This document shows, piece after piece, positions 31,575 to 40,545 of a stretch of 64,000 bases of DNA. The translations under genes were made by a program, and so were the position numbers. Source of the stretch: Prauserella cavernicola (GTDB lineage Bacteria; Actinomycetota; Actinomycetes; Mycobacteriales; Pseudonocardiaceae). The stretch spans positions 682,001 to 746,000 of the forward strand of contig NZ_JAENJH010000003.1 of the NCBI RefSeq assembly GCF_016595675.1, in the 5' to 3' direction. Positions within the stretch are counted from its first letter, which is position 1. Each line of letters begins with the position of its first letter. The notes below the pieces were generated by a model, which saw nothing but the letters and a program-made list of their open reading frames with translations, made no database searches and had not been told where the DNA came from.

Positions 31575-34500
31575 TCATGCTCCCTCAAACCATTGTTCAC
31601 GCTCCGCAATCTTCAGAACGGGAGTCGGCTTTCTCTCCCTCTTATCCGAAACTGCGAATGCGACCGCGGTGACAGTCGCGGGAAACTTTTCGATATCTTC
31701 AAGTACCTCCTCCAAGGGGAATGCGCCGACCCTGAACGTGCCCCGGCCCCGTCGAATATCTACAGGTTCGTCGAAAGATTGAGAAACTAGTCGGTGGCAT
31801 GGGTTCTTCATGTAGTCCAGTAGATGGTGCGATCTTTCCTTATTGAAAAGTTCCTCGATTAGCATGGGAAGGGCTTGCGGGAGCACGAGGTCAAGCGCGT
31901 TTGATTCTTCAAGGAAACGTTCAAAAATGACTCGCCGAGCTTCCTTGCTGGCGCGTGAGTATGCGAGAAGATAACTTGGGGTCGACACGATGGGCAACTC
32001 AGTCGCTCTCTCGCGGTCGAATGTCCTCTGCGCTACCTTCGAGAAACCTTGAGCCCGCCTGGCGAACTGAATTAGCCGACGATGCATGTGAAGGTCGATA
32101 TGGTTAAAAGCGTGGTCGAACGATGGAAGCATCCGCAGCATTGTGTCCGTTGACATCCAGGAAATAGCGCAGCACAGCCACAAGACGGTCGCCTCGTTTG
32201 TGTCAGCGCGGTCCAGGTTCGTTTGCCAGAATTTGACGTTGTTTTGCTGTCTGCGAGCATATCTCATGCGCGAGGAGAGAGGCGTAGCTTCCTCAAAAAG
32301 ATCCGCAGCGCCCGTGCCTCGGAATCGTGAGGAGACAACACTCGCACTCATGCAGGCGAGCTCGACCGAAGTCAGTGTGCGACCAAATCGATTTTCAATA
32401 GTTTCGATCGAGCTGTCCCAAGGTTCAATACTCTTGTTCAGATTCTGCTGCATGTTAGAGAAGATTTCATCAGAAATACGCGTGAGCTGATTATGTGCCT
32501 CGCTTGTTGAATGATGCCAGTGTTGAGACATCTGCTCGGTGAAGTCGCGCATGATATTTTGGCGTTGGATGAAACGCCAGAAGTTCGGGTTTACTGTCGC
32601 TAGAAAAGTACCAATCGTGTTTATGTAAGGAGGTAGAAATTCTAGGATAATTCCGGCATTCAAGTAGTCTCTGATGAATGCATCTAGCTTGTCAGTCGAG
32701 AGGTCCTCAAGCATATCCGGGGCCATCGCGCAAACCTGGATTCTGCGTTCTGCAAGATCGTAGTCCATTCGACTATTGTCGAGTATTTCATGAATTCTAT
32801 GTGCTCCAATTTGAGAGGCGACACCAAGCCAGCCGGCGACTTCAATCCATTCCGTTCTTTCCTCTTGCGTTTTAAGAGTTTTCCATCTATTTTCCCACCG
32901 ACTGCAGATGTTATCGGGCTGTTCGATACTTCGAAGTAATGCACAGAGATGGGCGGTCCAATCACCCTTATAAATACTCGAAATTTGCATCCAAAGTATC
33001 TCAGATGCAAGCTCCGCGCCGCCACCATCTGGGGACAGGGAGAAATAATCTTGCCCAGGTATGGCTCCAAAAAAATCTCGCTTCGATGCCTGGCTAAGCC
33101 ACGCCATTCCAACTGGATCGAATAGTCTGTCTACTAGGAGTTTCACGGCCCTGGGTTCCTGCGCGAATACCCAGTCCTGCAACAACGCCAGCGCAAGCCG
33201 TCGTGGGTACATGCCATACTTATCTTCGGATTTGTCAATTAGTCCAATAATTCGATACGCTAAATCGGTAAGTTCTCCCTTGGAGAAAAACCCAGCAAAA
33301 AAGCGCGTCACGTTCATCCAGTAGGGATTTGGCGATATTCCATCAAATCGATCTGGTTTAGTTCCGCGCTTCTCTCGGCCTGCTGGGGAATATGGCGCAG
33401 TATTATATAGATGTCTAGCTGCAAAGTATTCCCGTAGTGGCTGGACCTCAAACTCTAAGGTTCCTTCCACGCGTGAAACCAAAGCGACCACTCGTTCGAC
33501 AACTGCGTTAAAAAGGTCATCGACGAGATTCGTGCTTCTGCTCTCGCTCACGAGATAGTCAGACAGTAAGGTTCGTAATTCCGAGTGATCTAGGCGCCCA
33601 GTTAGTTGGTGGCCTTCCGCCCTGGCGTGCAGATAGTAGGCGAGGTAGCCGTGAATATTTAGCAACAGATCACGATTGTCGCGGACGGTCTTGTTTTTAT
33701 CTGACTCTCGACTAAGGAACTGGTCGAGATACGCGGTGTATAGTTCCGTCCTCTTATCTGGAAGGCTTGATCCTCTCGTTAGAATGAGACTGAGCAAGAT
33801 TGTTAGTTGCATAGTATTTTTTGCTAGTTCCGCCATGTGAGGCGATTGAAGCTTACTTTCTAGGATGCTTGTAATCTCATCGGCTTCGCGCTCTGGCAGA
33901 CGACGCGCCTTTGCCCATTTCCCCGCGTATTTGACCGCTAGCTGCGGACCGATCGATGCCAAGCTTAGATACGTGAACCTCGACTTTGAAAGCGTTGGTG
34001 CGTTGGAAAGTGCTGTCGGTCGACTTGTGACTAGCACGGTCAAGTTATCGTGCGCTCCAGCTAGCCGATCAATGCATGCTTCTATTTCCGAAACTACGGC
34101 CTGCCTGTCGCTCAAGTCTGCAACTTCGTCCAGGGCATCGAGAATTAGCAATGTAGGCATGGACTGCACGATCGATCTGAAGTCAGAAACACTGAATTCA
34201 CCGCCGCCAGAGTAGCGCCGGATGTGCCCGACAATTGCCGCTTCTAGTGATTCCATCTTCTCATGCTTCGAGCTTGGTGAACGATCCCAGGGGTCAATTC
34301 CCTGGAGCCACACAGCTAAGTCGCGCAGTTCGATCTTGATGGGAAGCATCGCTACCGTGGAAAGATGCTGCTTTGGAATGCGACTTAACGAATCACTGTC
34401 ACCTAGATACATTGCACGATGTATCTGCGCGAGATACTGTGACAACGTGGATTTTCCTTGCCCAGGGGCGCCTTCGATAATTATCTTGGGCGATTCGGCG

Positions 34501-35387
34501 GTAAACTCAGATTCAGTGAGAAGGTTGGCTGCGCCAGTTTTTCTTGTGTGGCGCAAATAGATTTCGTCCGAAGAAGAATGACCGAAGTGACCTTCTTCGG
34601 TCGCAGTACGATTCTCGGATCTGTAAGCTGCTGCGGCTCTAATGGCACGACGCGCGAAGTAGTCGAACCTGTCCACCTTTTCCGATTCCTGGTCTGATGC
34701 GGGAAGTATTGAAACTGGAACATCAATAAAGAGATCGAACAGCTTAGTGTTAAGCATTTCGACTTGCTTGAATCGCAAAGTCTCATCATTGCGAAACTGA
34801 TGGCGCAAGTATGCTTCCAAGGTGTCGCGGCTACGCCTCAAGGTTTCGGAGGTTTCTTTCGTTTCCCATACAAGACGTACGAAATCTGGACCGTTTAGCA
34901 ATTGGGGGTATCGCAGCTTAAGGTCGAATTCGCCGTCGAGGCGCCGATCTAGGTCATCCCGCCACATGCAAGCGGCTGACAGTGGGTAGTGAAGTTTTAG
35001 ATAGCTATCGACCTTATCTATCCTCCCTGCGTCCAGATGGCCGGTGCCAGCTACATTGGTCACCAGTAGATACTTTACTGCTCCGCGATTAACAAGTCTT
35101 TCTACCTTTTCCTTCTCTCCGCGCAGTGCGTCTATAATCCATTTTGTGGGGTCGTCTAGGCTAGACGGATCACGTGCGAATTTAACTTGAATAACTGTCT
35201 GACCCTCCATTGAGAGGCTTGAAGTAGCTGCATCGCGGCCGCCATCTGGCATTCCCACCGGGAAACAGACTAGATCGGGGTAGTTTTTCGCAAGCAGGGC
35301 CTGGACAAGATTCTGAAAATGCTCGGGTAAAAGTGCCTCATAGTTGTAGCTCGAACCACGCGCCGCTATCGGTTGGCGTGAGGACAT
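31575..35387 (-). CDS. PD-(D/E)XK nuclease-NACHT STAND protein, candidate anti-phage defence
   Basis: 1270 residues. Residues about 15-140 are a restriction-endonuclease-like (Mrr-type) domain: LPEHFQNLVQALL, then GMPDGGRDAAT with D52 and VIQVKF with Q67-x-K69, i.e. the D-x14-QxK signature. A NACHT ATPase follows: Walker A IIIEGAPGQGKSTL (306-314), Walker B TLLILDALDEVADL (413-424), and TVLVTSRPTAL (454-457). About 750 C-terminal residues are helical and likely form the sensor. This is the plan of Avs and bacterial NACHT immune proteins, where ligand binding triggers oligomerisation and nuclease attack. The gene is plainly AT-richer than the AICE backbone (many TTA, AAT, ATA codons), indicating recent transfer. 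GAGAGG precedes ATG 35387. Confidence 0.85.
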   Translation of the reverse strand: MSSRQPIAARGSSYNYEALLPEHFQNLVQALLAKNYPDLVCFPVGMPDGGRDAATSSLSMEGQTVIQVKFARDPSSLDDPTKWIIDALRGEKEKVERLVNRGAVKYLLVTNVAGTGHLDAGRIDKVDSYLKLHYPLSAACMWRDDLDRRLDGEFDLKLRYPQLLNGPDFVRLVWETKETSETLRRSRDTLEAYLRHQFRNDETLRFKQVEMLNTKLFDLFIDVPVSILPASDQESEKVDRFDYFARRAIRAAAAYRSENRTATEEGHFGHSSSDEIYLRHTRKTGAANLLTESEFTAESPKIIIEGAPGQGKSTLSQYLAQIHRAMYLGDSDSLSRIPKQHLSTVAMLPIKIELRDLAVWLQGIDPWDRSPSSKHEKMESLEAAIVGHIRRYSGGGEFSVSDFRSIVQSMPTLLILDALDEVADLSDRQAVVSEIEACIDRLAGAHDNLTVLVTSRPTALSNAPTLSKSRFTYLSLASIGPQLAVKYAGKWAKARRLPEREADEITSILESKLQSPHMAELAKNTMQLTILLSLILTRGSSLPDKRTELYTAYLDQFLSRESDKNKTVRDNRDLLLNIHGYLAYYLHARAEGHQLTGRLDHSELRTLLSDYLVSESRSTNLVDDLFNAVVERVVALVSRVEGTLEFEVQPLREYFAARHLYNTAPYSPAGREKRGTKPDRFDGISPNPYWMNVTRFFAGFFSKGELTDLAYRIIGLIDKSEDKYGMYPRRLALALLQDWVFAQEPRAVKLLVDRLFDPVGMAWLSQASKRDFFGAIPGQDYFSLSPDGGGAELASEILWMQISSIYKGDWTAHLCALLRSIEQPDNICSRWENRWKTLKTQEERTEWIEVAGWLGVASQIGAHRIHEILDNSRMDYDLAERRIQVCAMAPDMLEDLSTDKLDAFIRDYLNAGIILEFLPPYINTIGTFLATVNPNFWRFIQRQNIMRDFTEQMSQHWHHSTSEAHNQLTRISDEIFSNMQQNLNKSIEPWDSSIETIENRFGRTLTSVELACMSASVVSSRFRGTGAADLFEEATPLSSRMRYARRQQNNVKFWQTNLDRADTNEATVLWLCCAISWMSTDTMLRMLPSFDHAFNHIDLHMHRRLIQFARRAQGFSKVAQRTFDRERATELPIVSTPSYLLAYSRASKEARRVIFERFLEESNALDLVLPQALPMLIEELFNKERSHHLLDYMKNPCHRLVSQSFDEPVDIRRGRGTFRVGAFPLEEVLEDIEKFPATVTAVAFAVSDKRERKPTPVLKIAEREQWFEGA

Positions 35388-35638
35388 AGTCAAGTACCTC
35401 TCATTGCACAATTCGGGCGATTACTGAACTTTGAAGACGATCCACGAGATAGGAGGTGAGAACTTTCTGTACGGTTTCAAGCCGCCCTGCCGGGCGGTCA
35501 CGCGGGCCGAACTGGCGCGCGGCCGCGCGGGATCGCTCCGCTTGGCCCGGCCGCGCCGGACGCCGTCGGCCACGCGTGTTTCCCGTGCTAGGCGGCTGTC
35601 GGTGGACGCACGATCCCCACGATCGCCGGATGATCAAA
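35388..35638. other. Upstream region of the nuclease-NACHT gene
   Basis: About 250 bp in which composition switches sharply from AT-rich to GC-rich near 35480, marking the likely edge of the acquired cargo block. No gene is supported. Confidence 0.4.
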
Positions 35639-35771
35639 GCCGGGACGGCCGCCGTCAACCCCGCTTCGCGCCGATCCCGCTGAGGGTGGTCGCCCGGTGC
35701 ACGTACAGTCACGCCGCGTAGATCGTCACCGGGGCGGGATCGGTTACAGGGTTGACGGCGGCCGTCCCGGC
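35639..35771. repeat. 133-nt nested inverted repeat near the right end of the AICE
   Basis: Outer arms of 23 bases (35639-35661 and 35749-35771) are perfectly complementary, starting GCCGGGACGGCCGCCGTC. Inside lies a second perfect pair, CCGATCCCGC (35671-35680) with GCGGGATCGG (35734-35743). The unpaired centre is 53 bases. The whole could fold as a long cruciform. It sits between the NACHT gene and attR, outside any gene. It could be a single-strand origin, a transfer locus (clt), a small transposon-like relic or an integrase-related site. Confidence 0.75.
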
Positions 35772-35846
35772 CATGGGCGGCTGAGGATCGCGGAGATGGT
35801 GACGGCTGGGCTGTGCCTTGACTCGGCTCACGCTGCCGACTGCCGG

Positions 35847-35856
35847 TTTACTGCCG
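35847..35856. repeat. Candidate arm-type integrase site, right end
   Basis: TTTACTGCCG, identical to 21323-21332 near attL, preceded by another ACTGCCG at 35839-35845. It lies about 120 bases inside attR. Confidence 0.4.
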
Positions 35857-35977
35857 CTAAACCACGGCAAACGACGACCACCTGTCGTGAGTGATCGCCG
35901 TTTGCTTCTGCACAAAGCGCAGATCACGGTAGGTGTCCGGTACTGTCCGGGTCCATCCCGAGTAGTTGATCTTCTAC

Positions 35978-36012
35978 CAGCGGGTTCGGGGTTCGAGTCC
36001 CTGATGGCGCAC
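35978..36012 (+). repeat. attR, right 35-bp direct repeat of the AICE
   Basis: Identical to 21235-21269. After the shared core the sequence reads AGTAACCCC instead of the CCA-bearing flank at attL, so this copy no longer encodes a tRNA 3' end with CCA. Confidence 0.95.
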
Positions 36013-36015
36013 AGT

Positions 36016-36046
36016 AACCCCAGGTTTCTGACCTGGGGTTTTTGTG
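36016..36046 (+). terminator. Rho-independent terminator beside attR
   Basis: AACCCCAGGT-TTCTG-ACCTGGGGTT forms a 10-bp stem followed by TTTTGTGTTTTT. It is probably a former tRNA-Lys terminator displaced by the integration. Confidence 0.8.
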
Positions 36047-36431
36047 TTTTTCGTAGTTGCTAGGCGGGGCGGCCGGTGCCGCTGATATCTCCATTACGTC
36101 TCCGTTCTTCCTGTTGTGCTCAGCTGGCGTGGTGATACGTCGTTGGTCTCGGGATCGTTGGTTGCGAGTCGGGTCGGAGGTTTGGGGTCGCCGCCTGGTT
36201 CAGTCGCGGCGGGCTTGCGCAAGCGTTGTGCCCAGTCGATGTCCGAGCGTGCTGTGGGCCACTGTTCGGGCGTTGTGGGCAGTGACTCCATCAGGCTGTC
36301 CCGCCGCACACGGTCGCCGATCTGATCAACGGAGCCGGCCCCGTGATGCCGGGCCCGACTTCATCCTGGCGGATGAGGTGCCGTGGTGGCGGGGGCGTGG
36401 ACGATCGCTGCTACCCGTCGGAGGGACCATC
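36047..36431. other. 385 bp of non-coding scar upstream of a broken hydrolase copy
   Basis: No intact gene. From about 36298 (CCGCCGCACACGGTCGCCGATC) it matches the region upstream of the intact hydrolase near 56130, so the duplicated block includes promoter DNA and begins here. Confidence 0.5.
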
Positions 36432-36652
36432 ATGAGTGAGCCGAGGACTGACGCCCCGCCGATCGTGCTGATCCACGGCCTGTGGATGACACCTCGAAGC
36501 TGGCCAAGAAGTACCGCAATTCCAAGGCGTTGACCGAGACCTACGAGTTCCCGGACTGGTCCCATTTAACCGGTGTCGAGCCCGGTTGGGAACAGGTGGT
36601 CGACTACGCTCTCGACTGGGCGACCAGCCACGCCCGCACGCGCCAGAGCTGA
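36432..36652 (+). pseudogene. Internally deleted copy of an alpha/beta hydrolase
   Basis: The first codons (MSEPRTDAPPIVLIHGLWMT, PRSW) match the intact hydrolase at 56308-57135 exactly, then the sequence jumps at AGCTGG/CCAAGAAG to the last part (KKYRNSKALTETYEFPDWSH) and runs to the same stop. About 600 bases from the middle, including the catalytic serine, are missing, and the two parts are out of frame. Upstream and downstream bases also match, so a whole block was duplicated and then suffered a deletion. Confidence 0.85.
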
Positions 36653-36848
36653 CTGGCATCGCCCAGCCCAGTCAGCCGACCGGGCCTTCATCGGCGCGGA
36701 GCAGCGTGTCCGGGCTCCTGTGTCCCTGACGTGCAACCTGGCGTGCCCGCGATGGAACATTTCCGGTCCGTACGCCAGGCGATATGAGCCTCGCTACCGC
36801 CGCGCATCGTCAGAGTCGCCTAATACTGCAACGGCAGTTAGGTGAGTG
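36653..36848. other. Spacer with a hairpin before the IS3-type element
   Basis: No gene. CCTAATACTGCAACGGCAGTTAGG at 36819-36842 is almost self-complementary (one bulge), lying seven bases before the IS left end; it may be the end of another lost insertion sequence. Confidence 0.3.
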
Positions 36849-36890
36849 TGAACCGTCACGGGTTGGGGGCCGCTTCTTGTCTGAGGGAAG

Positions 36891-37214
36891 ATGGTCGTCA
36901 TCGTGTTGAAGCGTTACCCGCGTGAGGTCCGTGAGAAGGCTGTTCGTCTGGTCTTGGAGCGGCTGGACGAGTTCGAGTCGCCGTATGCCGCAGCGCGGGC
37001 GATCGCCCCGTTGGTCGATGTGCATCACGAATCGTTACGGGTGTGGGTGAAGAAGGCGCTGGAAGAGGGCTCTCAGGCCCGCGGTGAGTCCCGTGAGGGT
37101 CTGTCACCGGCGGAGCGTGACGAGTTGCTGAAACTGCGCAAGGAGGTCCGGGACCTCAAGCAGGCCAACGAGATTCTGAAGCTGGCCTCGGCTTTCTTCG
37201 CGTCAATGTCATGA
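36891..37214 (+). pseudogene. IS3-family transposase OrfA, interrupted
   Basis: LKRYPREVREKAVRLVLERL is the helix-turn-helix start of IS3 OrfA; LSPAERDELLKLRKEVRDLK with QANEILKLASAFFA is the leucine-zipper C-terminus. The frame is broken at base 37201 by the IS110-type insertion. Joining 37201 to 38498 restores LASAFFARELDPRHH and a TGA at 38523, exactly the family C-terminus. OrfA binds the IS ends and, through frameshifting with OrfB, forms the active transposase. Confidence 0.88.
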
Positions 37215-38497
37215 TCTTGGTGTCCGGCAGGGTTCGCTCGTTTCTTCGCTGCCCCAGGCGACTGGTGGCTTGTCCTGATGTGCGGCCCCGCCGGACACCC
37301 GCTGGGCGAGGATGTGGCTTCATAGGAGCGCGCCGCAGGCCCGATTGACGCGTGCCCGCCTCGCCCGGTGGTGGTGTCATTGTTCTGCAAGGAAAGGGAA
37401 CCCGGGTTGAGCATGGTCGTGATCGGTGTGGATGCGCACAAACGCAGCCACACGCTGGTAGCCGTCGACGGGATCGGTCGGAGGCTGGCCGAGCGGACGG
37501 TCGGCACCACCAGCGAGGATCACTTGAAGATCGTGGAATGGGCCGGCTAGTGGCCGAACACACGCTTCGCGGTCGAGGATTGCCGGCATGTCACACGCAG
37601 GCTGGAACGTGACTTGCTGAGCGCCGGGTGCGCGGTGGTGCGGGTGCCCACCTACCTGATGGCCGCGTCCCGTCGCGGTGGGCGCAAGCCTGGGAAGTCC
37701 GACCCGATCGATGCGTTGGCAGTGGCGCATGCGGCTCTGCGCGAGCCGGACCTGGCCGTCGCGCAGCTGGATGGACCAACTCGCGAGGTGAAACTGCTGG
37801 TCGACTACCGCCACAACCTCGTCGAGCAGCGCACGGAGCTGATCAATCGGTTGCGCTGGCACCTGCACGAAATCGACCCGAACTTGCATGTCCCCGCGCG
37901 TGGTCTGCGCCGCTACTGCGTCATCGATGAGCTGGCTCGCTGCCTGGCCGGCCGCGACGGTCTTGTCGCGCGCATCGCCCGCGAACTGGTGGCTCGCTGC
38001 CGGGAGCTCACGGTGCAGATCAACGCCCTGGAGCGTGAACTGCGTGACCGGGTGCGCGTCCTGGCGCCCACGCTGCTGGAAGTCCCCGGCTGCGGGGTTC
38101 TGGGCGCCGCGGTGATTCTTGGGGAAACCGCTGGGGCGCAACGGTTTCGCTCGAAGGACGCCTACGCCCGGTTCAGTGGCACCGCCCCGATCCCCGTCTG
38201 GTCGGGTAGCAGCTCTGGCAAGGTCCGGCTCAATCGCGGCGGCAACCGCACCATCAACTGCGCCCTGCACATGATCGCCATTACCCAGGTTCGAGGCATC
38301 GGACCGGGAAAGGACTACGTCGACAAGCTCCTCGCGCGCGGCAAGACCCGCAAAGAGGCCATCCGCTTGCTGCGACGACGGCTCTCCGACGTTGTGTTCC
38401 GAGCACTTCTGGCCGACGAGCACCGCGCCGCGCTGGCCAATCGGTCGGCCACAACCGAATCCGTACCGCTGCCGCAGGCGGCTTGACATAGGAGCAT
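37202..38497 (+). mobile_element. IS110-family insertion sequence nested in the IS3 orfA
   Basis: The ends are defined by exact reconstruction of the interrupted orfA. Length is 1296 bp; there are no terminal inverted repeats, as expected for IS110. A non-coding leader of about 210 bases before the transposase could hold the bridge RNA known from this family. Confidence 0.8.
37413..38486 (+). pseudogene. IS110-family DEDD transposase with one in-frame TAG
   Basis: Same-frame translation from ATG 37413 gives MVVIGVDAHKRSHTLVAVDG (first catalytic Asp), then a TAG at 37548-37550, then WPNTRFAVEDCRHVTRRLER (Glu), GKSDPIDALAVAHA (Asp-Asp) and the C-terminal serine domain EVPGCGVLGAAVILGE with RFSGTAPIPVWSGSSSG. 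Total is 358 codons, the family's usual size. Only this stop interrupts it, so inactivation is recent, or the stop is read through. GGAAAGG precedes the start. Confidence 0.88.
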
Positions 38498-38521
38498 CCG
38501 GGAACTCGACCCGCGACACCA

Positions 38522-39442
38522 CTGATCGTCGCCTTCATCGACGAGTATCGCCAGGTCTACGGCGTCGAGTCGATCTGTCGTGCCCTGTCGGCGCACGGAG
38601 TGCAGATCGCGCCCAGGACCTACCGCAAAGCCCGCCGGCGGCCGCCGTCTGCGCGGGATGTAGCCAACGCCCACGTCGAGCACGCGCTGCGCGGGCTGCG
38701 TGGCCAGCCGTAGGAGATGTACGGGCGACGCAAGATGACCCGCTACCTGCGCCGCCAGGGCCACGACGTGGCGTTCTGCACCGTCGACCGGATCATGCGC
38801 GAACTGGGCATGAACGGCGTGGCGCGGGGTCATAAGCAGCGCACCACGACCCCTGCCAAGGACGGCATACGCGCCGGTGACAAGCTCAACAAGGACTTCA
38901 CCGCACAGGAGCCCAACCGTGTGTGGGTCGCGGACTTCACCTACGTGGCGACCTGGACCGGATGGTCCTACGTCGCCTTCCTCATCGACGCCTACTCCCG
39001 CGCGATCGTCGGCTGGACCGCCTCGAGTTCGAAGACAACCACGTTGGTGTCCAAGGCCCTCAACATGGCCCTCTGGCGCCGTGATCATTACGGCCACCCG
39101 GTCGAGCCCGGACTGATCCACCACTCCGACGCCGGCAGTCAATACACCTCGGTGAAGTTCACCGAATCCCTTGTCCTGCAAAGACTCTCGGCATCGATCG
39201 GTTCGGTCGGTGACGCCTACGACAACGCTCTCGCCGAATCGACGATCGGACTATTCAAGACCGAAGTCATCGCCAGGCACGGGCCGTTCAAAACCCTCGC
39301 CGAGGTCGACTTCGCCCTCATGGAGTGGGTCGACTGGTACAACAACGCGCGCCTGCACTCCCGCCTGAACTACCTCAGCCCAACCGAATACGAGTCCGCC
39401 TACTACGCTCCACAACCACCACGCCGACCGGCGCTGGTCTGA
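38522..39442 (+). pseudogene. IS3-family transposase OrfB (DDE integrase) with in-frame TAG
   Basis: The frame runs from LIVAFIDEYRQVYGVESICR through SARDVANAHVEHALRGLRGQ, hits TAG at 38711-38713, and continues EMYGRRKMTRYLRRQGHDVA. Catalytic residues are in VWVADFTYVATWTGWSYVAF (Asp), LIHHSDAGSQYTS (Asp) and DNALAESTIGLFKTEVI (Glu). Without the TAG this would be a full OrfB. From ATG 38717 onward 241 residues are open. Confidence 0.88.
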
Positions 39443-39475
39443 AACCGAAGCCGGTCCCTCACCCGTGACGATTCA

Positions 39476-39664
39476 AACCGGGGCCGGCAGCCAACTGGTG
39501 AAGCCGACCATCCGATCCGCATACGCCCTGGCCGTGGACTCCGGCACGGAGCGTTCCCGCAGCAACCAGTCCTCGAACCCGTCCAGTACCTGCTGAGCGT
39601 CGACACACTGACGCACTCGATCCTTCGACACGTGATCCTCCTTGACCTGATGCCAAGCGATCAC
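39476..39664 (-). pseudogene. N-terminal remnant of a tyrosine recombinase, cut by the IS3 end
   Basis: 62 codons: VRQCVDAQQVLDGFEDWLLR, ERSVPESTARAYADRMVGFT, SWLPAP. This is the SAM-like core-binding start of a phage-type integrase. The frame stops at the first base beyond the IS3 right end, so the insertion removed the catalytic part, which is not found left of the IS. Confidence 0.65.
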
Positions 39665-39773
39665 TGCGACCGCCCGGTCAGGTCAAGCGAACCTCACAAG
39701 CACCGTCGATAGCATGCAGTTGGAGAAGACCATGAGCCCGAAATGGTCACCCAAGAGGACACAGTCACGAGCC

Positions 39774-40544
39774 TCAATCTGAAGGTAATAGCGCTTCGGC
39801 AGCAGTCACTCCAGGTGGCAGAAGTCGAACAGTCCTCGCGGTCACGTCGTATTCGACAAGGCGACTCTTGTGCAGCTGCTTCAGGACATCCTTTCGGAAA
39901 GAAGGAAGACCAGGGTGCTCGAGCCAACGGAACACGTCACCTTCGTTCACGTCACCGGACTCCGTCAACAACAGCAGAAGCGTCTGCTGTTTCCATGTCA
40001 AACCTTTCCGTAGGATTCGTTTCTTATCCTCGTGTGCCCATATCCACGCAACCTCGCGCTGAATGAGGCCGTCCACAACGGCAGTTGCTTCATCAGTCGT
40101 CAGCGTATGAAGTAGTCGCACCAGCTCCGCCACGAGCCATTTGGCGGTGTAGAGCACCACGGTCGCATCCATGTGGTTTGGATCTACATCAGCCCCCGCA
40201 TGGCCAACCCCTCGGTTGTTCCGGACGTCGTACAGGCCGATCATCATTCTCGGAATAAGGATGCGTGCTGACCGACTGTTTGGAACCTGTTGATAGGCGC
40301 TCTCCATCTCCCAGCACTTGTTCGGGAATCTACTCGGCTTCACGGCCCGTGGCGGGTACGCGCCTCCCTCCAGCCAGCCTTTGCAGATGGTGTATACAGC
40401 CTCACACAACTTGCCGCCATTGAGTTCCGAAGGCTCCCAGCGGTGCTCTCGATAATTGTTGACGATCTCGTTGAATGCATTCAACAGATCATCACGCAGC
40501 GTGGTCGGCAGAACAGAAAAAGCGTCCTGCGGCGCCAGCCCCAC
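39774..40544 (-). CDS. Unrecognised protein with conserved RNN-GxGHxG motif; possibly abortive-infection related
   Basis: 256 residues from GTG 40544, which lies one base after the stop of the upstream gene. The middle has DVRNNRGVGHAGADVDPNHM followed by TAKWLVAELVRLLHTL, resembling the C-terminal helical domain of abortive-infection type proteins (R-N-x-x-G-x-G-H). The C-terminus (KGLTWKQQTLLLLLTESGDV, FRKDVLKQLHKSRLVEYDVT) looks like a winged helix. Base composition is lower in GC than flanking chromosomal genes. The two-gene coupling suggests a toxin-antitoxin-like or defence pair, but this is inference; no family is certain. Confidence 0.5.
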   Translation of the reverse strand: MGLAPQDAFSVLPTTLRDDLLNAFNEIVNNYREHRWEPSELNGGKLCEAVYTICKGWLEGGAYPPRAVKPSRFPNKCWEMESAYQQVPNSRSARILIPRMMIGLYDVRNNRGVGHAGADVDPNHMDATVVLYTAKWLVAELVRLLHTLTTDEATAVVDGLIQREVAWIWAHEDKKRILRKGLTWKQQTLLLLLTESGDVNEGDVFRWLEHPGLPSFRKDVLKQLHKSRLVEYDVTARTVRLLPPGVTAAEALLPSD

Positions 40545-40545
40545 T

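Larger units (their letters stand above)
36849..39475 (+). mobile_element. IS3-family insertion sequence, interrupted by an IS110-family element
   Basis: Left end TGAACCGTCACGGGTTGGGG and right end (complement) TGAATCGTCACGGGTGAGGG are imperfect terminal inverted repeats. Removing the inserted 1296 bp leaves about 1331 bp, a normal IS3 size. It contains orfA and orfB in overlapping frames. No clear target duplication is seen at the flanks (GTG on the left, AAC on the right). Confidence 0.88.

Noticed and set aside
36094-36309. 71-codon minus-strand frame right of attR
   Set aside because: Reads plausibly but lacks a ribosome site and family and partly overlaps the duplicated promoter block.
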